Positions 36,371 to 45,416 are shown, numbered from the stretch's first letter. The stretch is 64,000 bases of DNA from Nitrobacter vulgaris (GCF_031453995.1 NZ_JAVDPZ010000014.1:32065-96064), one strand, 5' to 3'. Numbers and translations are program-made. Notes: a model not told the origin generated them from the letters alone.

Positions 36371-36625
36371 TTAACGGGTGCGCTTGCGTAGTCTTACACC
36401 TACTCCGCCGCCATTCTCGCTGATGAACTCTACGCCGGCGTTCTCCAACGCGCCGCGAATTGCTCGTTCGTTCGCAGCTGTCAACGATGTCTCACTTTCT
36501 GCGGCTTCTGCCCGGCGCACCGTGTTAGCGCCAACAGCTGCCGCCCGAGCAAGATCCGCAGCGCTCCATCTCAATAGTGCTCGAGCAGCTCTGATTTGAG
36601 CACTGGAAATACCGGAACGAACCAT
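36371..36625 (-). CDS. XRE-family repressor of the recombination module
   Basis: An 84-residue DNA-binding protein. Its helix-turn-helix spans about residues 10-35 (IRAARALLRWSAADLARAAA then VGANTVRRAE), as in small Cro/CI repressors, and the rest is a short C-terminal region. The start codon at 36623-36625 is next to the -35 box of the divergent promoter, and two perfect palindromes lie in that promoter. It most likely represses the exonuclease/annealing genes and itself. It is not the usual large phage CI protein; it is the shortest form of such a regulator. Confidence 0.8.
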   Translation of the reverse strand: MVRSGISSAQIRAARALLRWSAADLARAAAVGANTVRRAEAAESETSLTAANERAIRGALENAGVEFISENGGGVGVRLRKRTR

Positions 36626-36626
36626 C

Positions 36627-36667
36627 TTGACACATCACCCATATGGGTTATTTTCGCCCATATGGGC
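36627..36667 (+). promoter_or_regulatory. Promoter with twin palindromic operators
   Basis: A -35 box TTGACA (36627-36632) and a -10 box TATTTT (36649-36654), 16 bp apart. Palindrome ACCCATATGGGT (36637-36648) fills the spacer and GCCCATATGGGC (36656-36667) follows the -10. The centres are 19 bp apart, close to two helical turns, as expected for repressor dimers on one face. The start of transcription would fall in or next to the second palindrome. Confidence 0.8.
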
Positions 36668-36699
36668 AATTCATAATTTTAGCATTATCGGAGAGAGAA

Positions 36700-37524
36700 A
36701 TGAAATCAGCGGTGTTGAAAAACCCGGATCGGCGATCCTACGTTGGCGGCTCTGATGCCAGAGTCATTATGGGCGATGACCAGGGGAAACTCATTCGGCT
36801 GTGGCGAGAGAAGCGAGGCGAGATCGAGCCTGAGGATCTTTCCGATGTCCTCGTCGTACAACTGGGCACCGTAACCGAAGATTTAAATCGGAGATGGTTC
36901 GAACGAAACACCCGCTGCTCGATCAAAGACATTCAACTATGGATTCAGCACCCTATCCATAGATGGATGGGGGCAACACTCGATGGTCGCATCGAGCAGA
37001 CAAACGCCATTTTCGAAGCCAAGTTCATGCTGCCGTGGACATTTTCGGAAGAAGCAGCAGCCGAAAAGCACATGGCTCAGCTTCAGCATAATATGTGGGT
37101 CGCCAATGCCCGCACCGCGAGCTTGTCGATTATTACTGGTGGTGGAAAGTGGGTTGAACTCACCATCCATGCTGATCCTCTTTATCAACACCTGCTTTTG
37201 ACCGCAGAGAAGAAATTCTGGCGCTGCGTCCAGAGCGGCGAGGCTCCTCGACTCTTCGGGGTTGAACCGCCTCGATCACGGTTGGAAGCCGTCCGAGTGG
37301 TCGACATGAGCGCATCCAACAGCTGGGCCGAACTCGCTTCAATCTATCAACGAACACGAGCAGCCTATCACGAACATGAGAGTGCCAAGAGCGACCTCAA
37401 GAAGCTCGTGCCGGAGGATGCCAAGGAAGCAATGGGCCATGGCATCCGCGCAAAACGATCAAAAAGCGGAGCGGTTAGTTTCGAATTAGCAGATCGGGAG
37501 GCCGCCAATGCACCGATCCAGTGA
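36700..37524 (+). CDS. YqaJ-type viral recombinase (exonuclease)
   Basis: A 274-residue nuclease of the YqaJ/lambda-exonuclease group that chews one strand of double-stranded DNA ends. The start at 36700 has a good ribosome binding site (GGAGAGAG). Visible parts are SYVGGSDARVIMGDD near the N-terminus, GTVTEDLNRRWFER with the first conserved Glu, and WMGATLDGRIEQTNAIFEAK with the catalytic Asp and Glu-x-Lys of the PD-(D/E)XK core. The stop overlaps the next gene by 17 bases, so the pair is coupled. In phages such exonucleases work with a single-strand annealing protein, which is what follows. Confidence 0.82.
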   Translation: MKSAVLKNPDRRSYVGGSDARVIMGDDQGKLIRLWREKRGEIEPEDLSDVLVVQLGTVTEDLNRRWFERNTRCSIKDIQLWIQHPIHRWMGATLDGRIEQTNAIFEAKFMLPWTFSEEAAAEKHMAQLQHNMWVANARTASLSIITGGGKWVELTIHADPLYQHLLLTAEKKFWRCVQSGEAPRLFGVEPPRSRLEAVRVVDMSASNSWAELASIYQRTRAAYHEHESAKSDLKKLVPEDAKEAMGHGIRAKRSKSGAVSFELADREAANAPIQ

Positions 37525-38653
37525 AACCATTGGCGTAATCGCCGCCGCTTTAGCCAAAGCTCAAGCAGAGCTTGTCAATCCCGAGAAAACCCTGACCGCG
37601 AACGTCAGGTCGCCGTTTCCCCGCGAAGAAGGTAAAGTCTTTCGCTATGCGTCATTAGCCAGCGGTCTAGATATCATCCGAAAGCACCTTGGTGCCCACG
37701 AGATTGCAACCGTCCAGACCACGGCGATCGACCGGGATCAAATCCGCCTCACCACGGTTTTAGCCCACGCCTCGGGAGAATGGATTGCTTCCGACTGGCC
37801 GGTCTGCGCGGTGGCCGAGGTGGCGGCACCGCACCGAATGGGGGCCGCGCTCACTTATGCGCGCCGCTATGCGCTGTTCGCATTGGTCGGCATTGCCGGC
37901 GAAGACGACCTCGATGCGCCGGATCTTGCTGCCGAGCCCTCGCCGCCGCCTGGGTCTCCTACGGCTCCCATTGTTGCGCGCAAGCTCCGTAACGGCACCC
38001 GGCATCAGCCTCCGCAGCTCGGTCCAATCCCCTCGGCCACGCTGCGCGACCAGATGCTCGCGGAGATCACCGAGATCGCCGATGGCGACGGCTTGGCGAC
38101 GTGGGTCCACCGTCGGATGCGGGACAAGAACGCGCTGACGAACGCCGACGCGAGCACGATCGAGGGGGCCTGCGAGGCGCTTCTACGGGTCCACCGCGAT
38201 GACATGGCTGGCCCGATCCCCAAACCGATCGCCCCGTCTCCGCCAGGGGAACCCAACCACACTCCTCGCCTGCTGGATGCGGCTTCCACGCCGGCATCGG
38301 GCCGGCAAACCGTCCACCCGCTCACCAAACCGCTGCGCCGGCGCAGTAAGGCGCATCTAGCATTCGTCGCGGCGCAGCCTTGCCTGGTCTGTCAGCGCAC
38401 TCCATGCGACGCCCATCACCTCAAATTCGCGCAACCCAAAGCTTTAGGGCGCAAGGTCAGCGACGAGTTCACGGTGCCGCTGTGCCGGGACCATCATCAC
38501 GAGCTGCATCGCCATGGCAATGAGGCCGCATGGTGGGCGAATCTAAAGCTGGCGCCGCTGGAGGTGGCGAAAGACCTTTGGCGGACCGATCCCGCCCACA
38601 CCTCGTCGCACCCCTACAGCGGACCGCCGACACCGGCGGGGGCGATACCGTGA
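37508..38653 (+). CDS. ERF annealing protein fused to a DUF968-like nuclease
   Basis: A 381-residue fusion. The N-terminal half (about residues 10-155) is an ERF-type single-strand annealing domain, with SLASGLDIIRKHLGAHEIAT and GAALTYARRYALFALVGIAG. A Pro-rich hinge separates a C-terminal zinc-type nuclease domain over residues 275-350, with the metal-binding CLVCQRTPCDAHHL and PLCRDHHHELHRHG. The latter is like DUF968/Ref/HNH nucleases of phages. It overlaps the exonuclease gene by 17 bases and its stop overlaps the start of the DUF2130 pseudogene. Annealing by ERF is known for the family; the role of the fused nuclease is inferred. Confidence 0.82.
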   Translation: MHRSSETIGVIAAALAKAQAELVNPEKTLTANVRSPFPREEGKVFRYASLASGLDIIRKHLGAHEIATVQTTAIDRDQIRLTTVLAHASGEWIASDWPVCAVAEVAAPHRMGAALTYARRYALFALVGIAGEDDLDAPDLAAEPSPPPGSPTAPIVARKLRNGTRHQPPQLGPIPSATLRDQMLAEITEIADGDGLATWVHRRMRDKNALTNADASTIEGACEALLRVHRDDMAGPIPKPIAPSPPGEPNHTPRLLDAASTPASGRQTVHPLTKPLRRRSKAHLAFVAAQPCLVCQRTPCDAHHLKFAQPKALGRKVSDEFTVPLCRDHHHELHRHGNEAAWWANLKLAPLEVAKDLWRTDPAHTSSHPYSGPPTPAGAIP

Positions 38654-39557
38654 GCGATCCTCGAATTGTGTGTCCAACCGCCGTACGCCGATCGGGTTGA
38701 CCGACACCGTGTGTCGTACCGTTTGATCGCCCGGGCCCGCGAGCAGTTCGAACGCCAATTCGCGCGAAAGGACGCGGAGTTTTCAAAGCGCGAATCCAGC
38801 ATACGCAAGATGCGGGATGCGCTTGCCAAGACCCGCAAGGCCATCGACGCCGAGATCGCCAGGAAACTGCGCGCCGAGCGGACCTCGATTGCTAAATCCG
38901 AGGCGAAAAAGGTTCGCCGCGCGTTGGCGAGCGATCTTACGGAGCGCGATCGACGCTTGGCCGAACTGCAGCGCAACCTGAACGCCAACAAGTCCAAGCT
39001 GGCAGACGCCCAAAAGGCCCAGGCTGAGGTGATGCGCAAAGCACGCGAACTCGATGAATGCCAAACGTGAACTCGATCTGAAGGTAGAGGAGAAGGTGCA
39101 GGCTTCACTTGCGAAGGGTGCGCAGCACCGCGAAAGTCGAAGACCACCTCAAGAACAGGGTCGCCGAGAAGGAAACTCGGATCGCTAGCATGAAGCGTCA
39201 GATCGAGCAGCTGCGGACCGCGCCGGTGCTCCGCCAATCGCTGGTTGATCTGGCCGGCACCCGCCTTGCCGTCGATGGCCGCCGTACAAAAATGGAGATA
39301 GTCTATCAATACCTCACCGGTCGCGATTCCGGCAACACATCGAGGCCATCATCGAAAAGTTCTGCGAAATGCAGTCCGATCTCGATCGCGAGCGCAGGGC
39401 TACCATGCGGCTATGGGCCGAACGCGAAGCCCAGCTCAACGGTGTCATCAGTGCCAGCACACGTTTCTACGGTGATCTTCAGGGTATCGCTGGACGCGCT
39501 ATGCCGGACATCGATAGCCTCGACCTGCTAACGATCGAAGACAAGTCTGCCAGTTAG
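38650..39557 (+). pseudogene. DUF2130-like gene, frameshifted and internally deleted
   Basis: Pieces of a DUF2130 protein appear in several frames. The first codons (GTG at 38650, overlapping the ERF stop) read SDPRIVCP, then after frameshifts PIGLTDTV, then a long charged coil (REQFERQFARKDAEFSKRES on), then, beyond a deletion, KMEIVYQYLTG, and finally a shifted RFRQHIEAIIEKFCEMQSDL and GDLQGIAGRAMPDIDSLDL. The middle catalytic-like part is missing. Proteins of this family occur with mobile elements; their function is not established. It was probably once the third gene of the module. Confidence 0.78.
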
Positions 39558-39690
39558 TGCAATTTATGGACCTTATGGACCGCACTGATGGTGTGTGTTC
39601 TAAAACCTGAAATGAACAGGGACTGATGAGATCGTTTGCTCAGGAACTTTAGCAACAACCAAGTGAACCGCTCAATATGTATTCGAGAAT

Positions 39691-41103
39691 CTAGGACCTG
39701 CGATAATCATCCTGAATGCGGATGATGTCGTCCTCGCCGAGATAGCTTCCTGTTTGAACTTCGATCAGCTCAAGAGGAATCTTGCCAGGATTTTCCATCC
39801 GATGCGTGGCGCCGATAGGGATATAGATCGACTCGTTTTCGTGAACGATCTTCTCGGTGTTGTCGATAGTCACCAGGGCCGTACCATGCACTACAATCCA
39901 ATGCTCTGAGCGATGATGATGCTTTTGTAAAGATAGCCGGCCGCCCGCTTTCACCACGATGCGCTTAACCTGGTAGCGATCCCCCGTGTCGAGTGTGTGA
40001 TACGACCCCCATGGCCGGTGAACCTTGAGATGATCCTCGGTGACCTGAGGTGCGACCGATTTGAGTTTCGCAACCAGCCACTTTAGTCCATTTGTATCGC
40101 TCTGGCGCGAGACCAGCACGGCATCTTGCGTCGACACCACGACGAGGTCTTGGACACCTTCGAGCGCGACAAGTGCCTTGTCTGACGACACGTTGCAGTT
40201 CCGCGAGTTCTCAAACACCGCGGCGCCACGCGCGGCATTGCCTTGTTCGTCTTTCTCTGACAATTTCCATATGGCATGCCAAGAACCGACGTCGGACCAA
40301 TTGTACGACGCGGGGAGGACAGCCGCCCGAGTTGTCTTTTCCATCACGGCGTAGTCGATAGAAATCGGCTTCGCACCTTCAAAGGCCGTCTTGTCCAAAA
40401 TCACAAAGGCGAGATCCCGTTCCGCCTTGTCGATGGCCCGGATTACCGTATCAACGCTTGCCGCATCGACTGACCCATATTCTTCAAGCAGCGCATTGGC
40501 GCGAAACATGAAGTTTCCGCTATTCCAAAGATAGCCGTCAGCGACGTAACGCGCTGCCGTGGCGGGATCTGGCTTTTCGACAAACTCCCTGACGGAATGC
40601 ACGTGACCGTCGATATCCTCGCCCAGCGAAATATATCCGTATTCCGTGGCAGGACGGTCGGGCTTGATGCCAAACGTCACGATATGGCCTGCACTGGCGA
40701 CACTCAACGAGGCTTCACAGGCAGCGACAAATGCCGGAGTATCCTGTACGACATGATCAGCAGCGAGCGCCAGCACCACGGCGTCGGCGTTTCGTGTCAT
40801 CGCGAAAGCAGCCCCCGCGGCGATGGCGGGACCGGAATCGCGTCGGGCAGGTTCCAGCAAGATATCAGCCTGCAGCCCTAGTTCTGTCAACTGCTCAAGC
40901 ACCAAAAAGCGGTATGCCGCGCCAGTGACGACAATCGGACGATCGAACAAGCGCTGGTCAGATACCCTAAGCACAGTGTCCTGAAAGGTCGAACGCTTGC
41001 CGAAAAGGCTTATAAACTGCTTCGGACGGCCCTCTCGCGAAAGCGGCCACAATCGAGTCCCAGTTCCACCGCACATGATCAAGGGAATAATCCGGTAGGA
41101 CAT
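39691..41103 (-). CDS. manC: Mannose-1-phosphate guanylyltransferase / mannose-6-phosphate isomerase
   Basis: Bifunctional type II enzyme (ManC/CpsB/AlgA): makes GDP-mannose and isomerises fructose-6-phosphate. From the ATG at 41103, which has a GGAAAAG site, it has 470 residues. The nucleotidyltransferase signature GGTGTRLWPLSREGRPKQF is near the N-terminus, FVEKPD follows, and the C-terminal cupin isomerase domain contains LSLQKHHHRSEHWIVV and YIPIGATHRMENPG. It feeds Gmd and Fcl in the same locus. A start seven codons earlier is possible. Confidence 0.95.
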   Translation of the reverse strand: MSYRIIPLIMCGGTGTRLWPLSREGRPKQFISLFGKRSTFQDTVLRVSDQRLFDRPIVVTGAAYRFLVLEQLTELGLQADILLEPARRDSGPAIAAGAAFAMTRNADAVVLALAADHVVQDTPAFVAACEASLSVASAGHIVTFGIKPDRPATEYGYISLGEDIDGHVHSVREFVEKPDPATAARYVADGYLWNSGNFMFRANALLEEYGSVDAASVDTVIRAIDKAERDLAFVILDKTAFEGAKPISIDYAVMEKTTRAAVLPASYNWSDVGSWHAIWKLSEKDEQGNAARGAAVFENSRNCNVSSDKALVALEGVQDLVVVSTQDAVLVSRQSDTNGLKWLVAKLKSVAPQVTEDHLKVHRPWGSYHTLDTGDRYQVKRIVVKAGGRLSLQKHHHRSEHWIVVHGTALVTIDNTEKIVHENESIYIPIGATHRMENPGKIPLELIEVQTGSYLGEDDIIRIQDDYRRS

Positions 41104-41405
41104 GCTTTTCCTGCCAATCGACACGCCCCGCCTGGCGAGTTGCGCCGAATTATTTCATCGCTTTGGGGAAGCCTATCTTTATTGCTGGGCCGAACCAGCA
41201 GCTTATTTGCCGCAAATTAAGAAGATCACAGCAAATCTTCAACAGCCGATGTTTCGAATCTTGTACCTGTAGATGATTCTGGAACAAGCCCCACTGCGGC
41301 TGCTCACAAACCCTGCCACAGCGATGTGCGAGACCGACTCGACGGTCATGCCGTCAAAAGATATAGGATTTTAAGCCATATAGCTAAAGCCTTGGAGCAC
41401 GATCA
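41104..41405. other. Divergent gap between manC and the sugar-phosphate transferase
   Basis: About 300 bases, AT-richer than the genes around. A short hairpin (GCTG...CAGC around 41185-41200) is present. It probably holds promoters of both divergent genes, but no box is clear. Confidence 0.4.
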
Positions 41406-42407
41406 TTGGGTCTGGTTTTCCCGCTGCTGGGCATTGCTCTAGCGGCCATCCTGTCATTTGCCATGACATGGGCGCTTCGCCCGTTGCTCCTGCGATATGC
41501 CTTGGCGCGGCCAAATGCCCGGTCCTCGCACAAGACCCCAACTCCCCAGGGCGGGGGTATTGCGGTGATCGGCGCCACCCTCATTGTTGCTGGTGTTCTG
41601 ATCGCAATGTTCGGGGCCACCGAGCTGAAATTTCCCGCGACGATATTTGGCGCGACATTGTTTATCGCGGCAGTGGGAGCCATCGACGATATCAAATCCG
41701 TTCCCGTGCTGCCGCGGCTGGCGATGCAGGCCCTCGCCGTCGGTGTGGTCGTCCTGACGATACCCACCGACCAGCAGTGCTTACCTGCCGTTCCGCTGTG
41801 GCTCGAGCGCGGCATTCTGTTGATTGGGGGGCTTTGGTTCGTCAATCTTGTCAACTTCATGGACGGCTTGGACTTGATGACGGTTGCCGAAACGGTACCG
41901 ATTGTCGCCGCTGTGCTCACTTTAGGATTGATCAGCGACTTGCCGCCGGCAAACACGTTTGTCGCGGCGACCCTGGGCGGCGCACTACTTGGCTTCGTGC
42001 CGTTCAATCGTCCGGTCGCAAAGGTTTTCCTGGGGGATGTCGGCAGTTTGCCAATCGGGTTGCTACTGGGCTGGTGCCTGTTAGAGCTGGCCTATCGCGG
42101 CTACTTGACTGCCGCGCTGCTACTGCCGCTCTACTATTTGGCGGATGCCACGGTGACGATGCTGCGCCGTCTTATCGCTGGCGAAAGGATCTGGACTGCA
42201 CACCGTTCGCATTTCTATCAACGCGCGACTGACAATGGTATTACCGTCACAGGCGTGGTTTTCACGGTGTTCACACTCAACATCGGCTTGGCGGTGCTCG
42301 CGATCGCGTCTATTACCCCGTCATCGATCACCGCGAAATTATCGTTGCTTGCCACAGGCGCTGTTGCGGTGGCATGGGTAATGTTCAGGTTTGCGCGGCG
42401 GCGCTGA
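41406..42407 (+). CDS. Polyprenyl-phosphate sugar-1-phosphate transferase (WecA/WbpL/WreU-like)
   Basis: Integral membrane enzyme, 333 residues and about ten helices, that transfers an N-acetylhexosamine-1-phosphate to undecaprenyl phosphate as the first step of O-antigen synthesis. The MraY/WecA superfamily motifs are all present: TPQGGG, AIDDIKSVPVLPRL, VNFMDGLDLM, FLGDVGSLPIG and AHRSHFYQRA. The start is a TTG at 41406 behind a GGAG. Its 3' end overlaps the opposite gene by 23 bases. Which sugar is added is not shown; the neighbouring dehydratase and reductase suggest a 6-deoxy-N-acetylhexosamine. Confidence 0.88.
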   Translation: MGLVFPLLGIALAAILSFAMTWALRPLLLRYALARPNARSSHKTPTPQGGGIAVIGATLIVAGVLIAMFGATELKFPATIFGATLFIAAVGAIDDIKSVPVLPRLAMQALAVGVVVLTIPTDQQCLPAVPLWLERGILLIGGLWFVNLVNFMDGLDLMTVAETVPIVAAVLTLGLISDLPPANTFVAATLGGALLGFVPFNRPVAKVFLGDVGSLPIGLLLGWCLLELAYRGYLTAALLLPLYYLADATVTMLRRLIAGERIWTAHRSHFYQRATDNGITVTGVVFTVFTLNIGLAVLAIASITPSSITAKLSLLATGAVAVAWVMFRFARRR

Positions 42408-44313
42408 TCGCGAGGTGGCGACCACCGAACTCTGGAACTGCATCAACCAACACAGACTTAATCGTGATGCGATCGTCATTCGCGATGGCGGTTTCAAGCA
42501 TCTCCATCCATTCTCGAATGATTTCCATCCGCGGCTGGTTCGGCTTTGTCGCCATGATTCCCGCTATCCCGATTTCGATCTTCGGCTCCTGACTTGTGAA
42601 TAGGATTTCATTGAGCCGCTCACCTGGCCGCATTCCGGTGAAGACAATGTCGATGTCGCGACTAGCCTGAAGTCCCGACAGCTGGATCATGCGCTCAGCC
42701 AGTTCGACGATCTTAATTGGCTGACCCATGTCGAGCACGTAGACCGATACATCCGGTCGCACCAACGTCATGGCATGGGTTGCGGCAGTAATGACCAAGT
42801 CACACGCCTCACGAATCGTCATAAAATATCGGACCATGTCCGGATGAGTTACCGTGACGGGTCCGCCCGCTTCAATCTGCGCTTTGAATTTTGGCACCAC
42901 TGAACCCTGCGAGGCCAGTACGTTTCCAAATCGAACCGAAATCAAACGCGTCAGCCCCTTGCCACCTGACTGAGCCCTTTCGTGATCGAGCGCCTGACAA
43001 TAAATCTCGGCGAAACGCTTGGTCAAGCCAAGCAGCGACACTGGCTCGACGGCCTTGTCTGTCGAAATCATCACCATGGCTTCCGCACCTGCGGCGATCG
43101 CGGAATCTGCCACGTTTATCGACCCAAAAATGTTGGTCTTGACCCCTTCGCTCCAGTCACGCTCAAGGATAGGCACGTGCTTAAGCGCCGCGGCATGAAA
43201 GACGATGTCCGGCTTGAATTCCTGCATCAGCAATTGGATGCGGGCACGGTCGCGAATATCGGCGACCCGTCCCTCAATTATGGCTTCGCTCGCGCGCGTC
43301 ATCAAACGCTCTATCACTGCATATAGCGCCGGCTCGGAATTTTCTATGACGAGCAATCGTGACGCACCGAGCGTGACAACGCGATCGCAAATTTCAGAAC
43401 CGATGGATCCTCCGCCCCCGGTCACAACCACAGCTTTATTCCGGATCAATGCATCAAGCCGCGCATAATCAATCTTGTGGCTCGGTCGCAACAACAAATC
43501 CTCGACCCCGACTGGCTGCAATCGCGCAGCTTCTCCGCTGTCCAGCGACGGAAGACGATTAACCGTCAAACCCAACCTGCCCGCTTGAATCAGGACAGAA
43601 TCGAGGTGAGCTTCGGAGACGAAGACAGAAGGCGTAATCACCACGCGCCTGATCGGCCTCTCACGTCGCGCAAAATCGTTCACCACATCTTCCAGATCAT
43701 CGAGGTCACCAAGAACAGGCGTACGACGGATCAACTGCCCGCGGTCGGTGGGAGATGAAGATAGAATTCCGACTGGCCAAAAATCCTTGATCGCGCCGCT
43801 TTCAAATCCTCGCACTACTATCTCCGCATCCGCGGCCAAACCGACTAAGAGGGCCGGCGCCGCATCGGTCGTCCTAGCCTTATTCCTAGTGCGCGTGTAT
43901 CGAAAGTAGCGATAAGTGAATCTCAGCGCGCTCAGAAAACAAATCTCAAGAAACCAGTAGAGAACGATAGTCACCTTGCCAAAGAAAAAACTTCCATGAA
44001 CATTTGGCGCAATAAGAATATAGTCCAATGCCAACAAAACGAAACTCAGGATAGTCGCCGCACGCACGATATTGAAAGCGTCTGGTACCGAAACAAACCG
44101 CCATTTAGCCGTCGTCAAATTAGAAATAAAGCAAATGACCACGCTAAGAGCTATGAAGGGAGGAAGGATCGTTAGAAGTAAAGGCAAACGATCGACGAGT
44201 GAATCTCCGCCAAAGCGAAGAGAAACGCTTACTAATACGGCAAGCGTAGTTACTAACGCGTCGTGGAGCGCTATTAGCAGGTTACGGGAGGTGAGATGCG
44301 AGAGGCGATTCAT
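42385..44313 (-). CDS. UDP-HexNAc 4,6-dehydratase, membrane-bound (CapD/WbpM/WreV type)
   Basis: A 642-residue inner-membrane protein with about four N-terminal helices, a soluble Rossmann-like sensor domain in residues 130-270, and the catalytic domain from about 285. The NAD motif is TGGGGSIGSEICDRV, followed by RVADIRDR and VFHAAALKHVPILE. The catalytic segment reads STDKAVEPVSLLGLTKR. Relatives convert UDP-GlcNAc to its 4-keto-6-deoxy form. The start at 44313 matches the family (MNRLSHLTSRNLLIALHD); an ATG five codons earlier is possible. It pairs logically with the reductase-like gene at 48012 and the transferase at 41406. Confidence 0.9.
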   Translation of the reverse strand: MNRLSHLTSRNLLIALHDALVTTLAVLVSVSLRFGGDSLVDRLPLLLTILPPFIALSVVICFISNLTTAKWRFVSVPDAFNIVRAATILSFVLLALDYILIAPNVHGSFFFGKVTIVLYWFLEICFLSALRFTYRYFRYTRTRNKARTTDAAPALLVGLAADAEIVVRGFESGAIKDFWPVGILSSSPTDRGQLIRRTPVLGDLDDLEDVVNDFARRERPIRRVVITPSVFVSEAHLDSVLIQAGRLGLTVNRLPSLDSGEAARLQPVGVEDLLLRPSHKIDYARLDALIRNKAVVVTGGGGSIGSEICDRVVTLGASRLLVIENSEPALYAVIERLMTRASEAIIEGRVADIRDRARIQLLMQEFKPDIVFHAAALKHVPILERDWSEGVKTNIFGSINVADSAIAAGAEAMVMISTDKAVEPVSLLGLTKRFAEIYCQALDHERAQSGGKGLTRLISVRFGNVLASQGSVVPKFKAQIEAGGPVTVTHPDMVRYFMTIREACDLVITAATHAMTLVRPDVSVYVLDMGQPIKIVELAERMIQLSGLQASRDIDIVFTGMRPGERLNEILFTSQEPKIEIGIAGIMATKPNQPRMEIIREWMEMLETAIANDDRITIKSVLVDAVPEFGGRHLAISAAAQT

Positions 44314-44468
44314 CGAGCTAAGCCCCATCCTCGAATATAGCCTCGGATTTCCAAAGGAAAACACCGGTCCTCGCCTGGCACTAGAAGTGCCCGCAGATAA
44401 TCTAGAGGCCAACAGAAACCCTGCCAGGGGTGATCTCAGTTCCGACAGGACACCCTTGGATAATGCGC

Positions 44469-45416
44469 TCAATCAATGTGATTGTGCTGAAAGGCGGCAT
44501 AAGCTAATGGAAGGCCGTCCTTGAGCGAGGTCCGTGCACGCCATCCGAGATTTTCAAGCCGGTTAACATCGAGCAGCTTGCGAGGGGTACCGTCGGGACG
44601 CGAAGTGTCGAAGCTAATAGCGCCGGTGTATCCAACAGTAGCTGCCGTCAGAGAGGCGAACTCGGCGATGGTGATGTCCTCCCCGGTCCCAATGTTGACC
44701 AGGCCATCTTCAGAATAGTACTTCATCAGATGAATGCAGGCGTCGGCGAGATCATCCACATATAAGAATTCCCGGCGCGGCGTACCCGTTCCCCAAACTG
44801 TAACGTTGGATGCGCCTGACACCTTGGCCTCGTGAAAGCGACAGATCAGTGCCGCGACGACGTGACTATATTCCGGATGATAGTTGTCGCCGGGCCCGTA
44901 TAGGTTAGTTGGCATGACGCTAATGAAGTCGGAGCCATATTGCCGGCGGTAAGCTTCGGCCATCTTTAATCCAGCAATTTTGGCGATAGCATACGGCTCA
45001 TTGGTCGGTTCAAGTACGCCTGTCAACAGCGAATCCTCGCGCAATGGCTGCGGGGCAAATTTGGGATAAATGCAGGACGAACCAAAGAACATCAGTTTTT
45101 GAGTGCCTGCAACATGAGCAGCATGAATGACGTTCGCTGCGATCGCCAGGTTTTCGTAAATAAACTCGGCCCGGAGTGTATCGTTCGCGACGATACCTCC
45201 CACCTTGGCCGCGGATAGGAACACGGCCTGCGGACGCATTGCCGTGAACCAACGGTTAACCGCCGCTTGATCGAGCAAATCAACTTCGCTGCGCGTGACG
45301 GTTAGGAGCTCGACGTCTTCTTGTGCCAGACGGCGCACCAAGGCGCTACCAACCATGCCGCGATGACCAGCGACAAAAACTGATTTGCCTTGAAGCTCAA
45401 ACGGAATTCCTGCCAT
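44469..45416 (-). CDS. fcl: GDP-L-fucose synthase
   Basis: NADP-dependent epimerase-reductase that turns GDP-4-keto-6-deoxy-mannose into GDP-L-fucose. The 315-residue protein has GHRGMVGSALVRRL (cofactor), the catalytic YxxxK in YAIAKIAGLKM, the typical SSCIYPKFAPQPLRE and PTNLYGPGDNYHPEYSHVV segments. A GGGAGG six bases upstream of the ATG supports the start. It overlaps the end of gmd by 20 bases, so the two are an operon. Confidence 0.96.
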   Translation of the reverse strand: MAGIPFELQGKSVFVAGHRGMVGSALVRRLAQEDVELLTVTRSEVDLLDQAAVNRWFTAMRPQAVFLSAAKVGGIVANDTLRAEFIYENLAIAANVIHAAHVAGTQKLMFFGSSCIYPKFAPQPLREDSLLTGVLEPTNEPYAIAKIAGLKMAEAYRRQYGSDFISVMPTNLYGPGDNYHPEYSHVVAALICRFHEAKVSGASNVTVWGTGTPRREFLYVDDLADACIHLMKYYSEDGLVNIGTGEDITIAEFASLTAATVGYTGAISFDTSRPDGTPRKLLDVNRLENLGWRARTSLKDGLPLAYAAFQHNHID

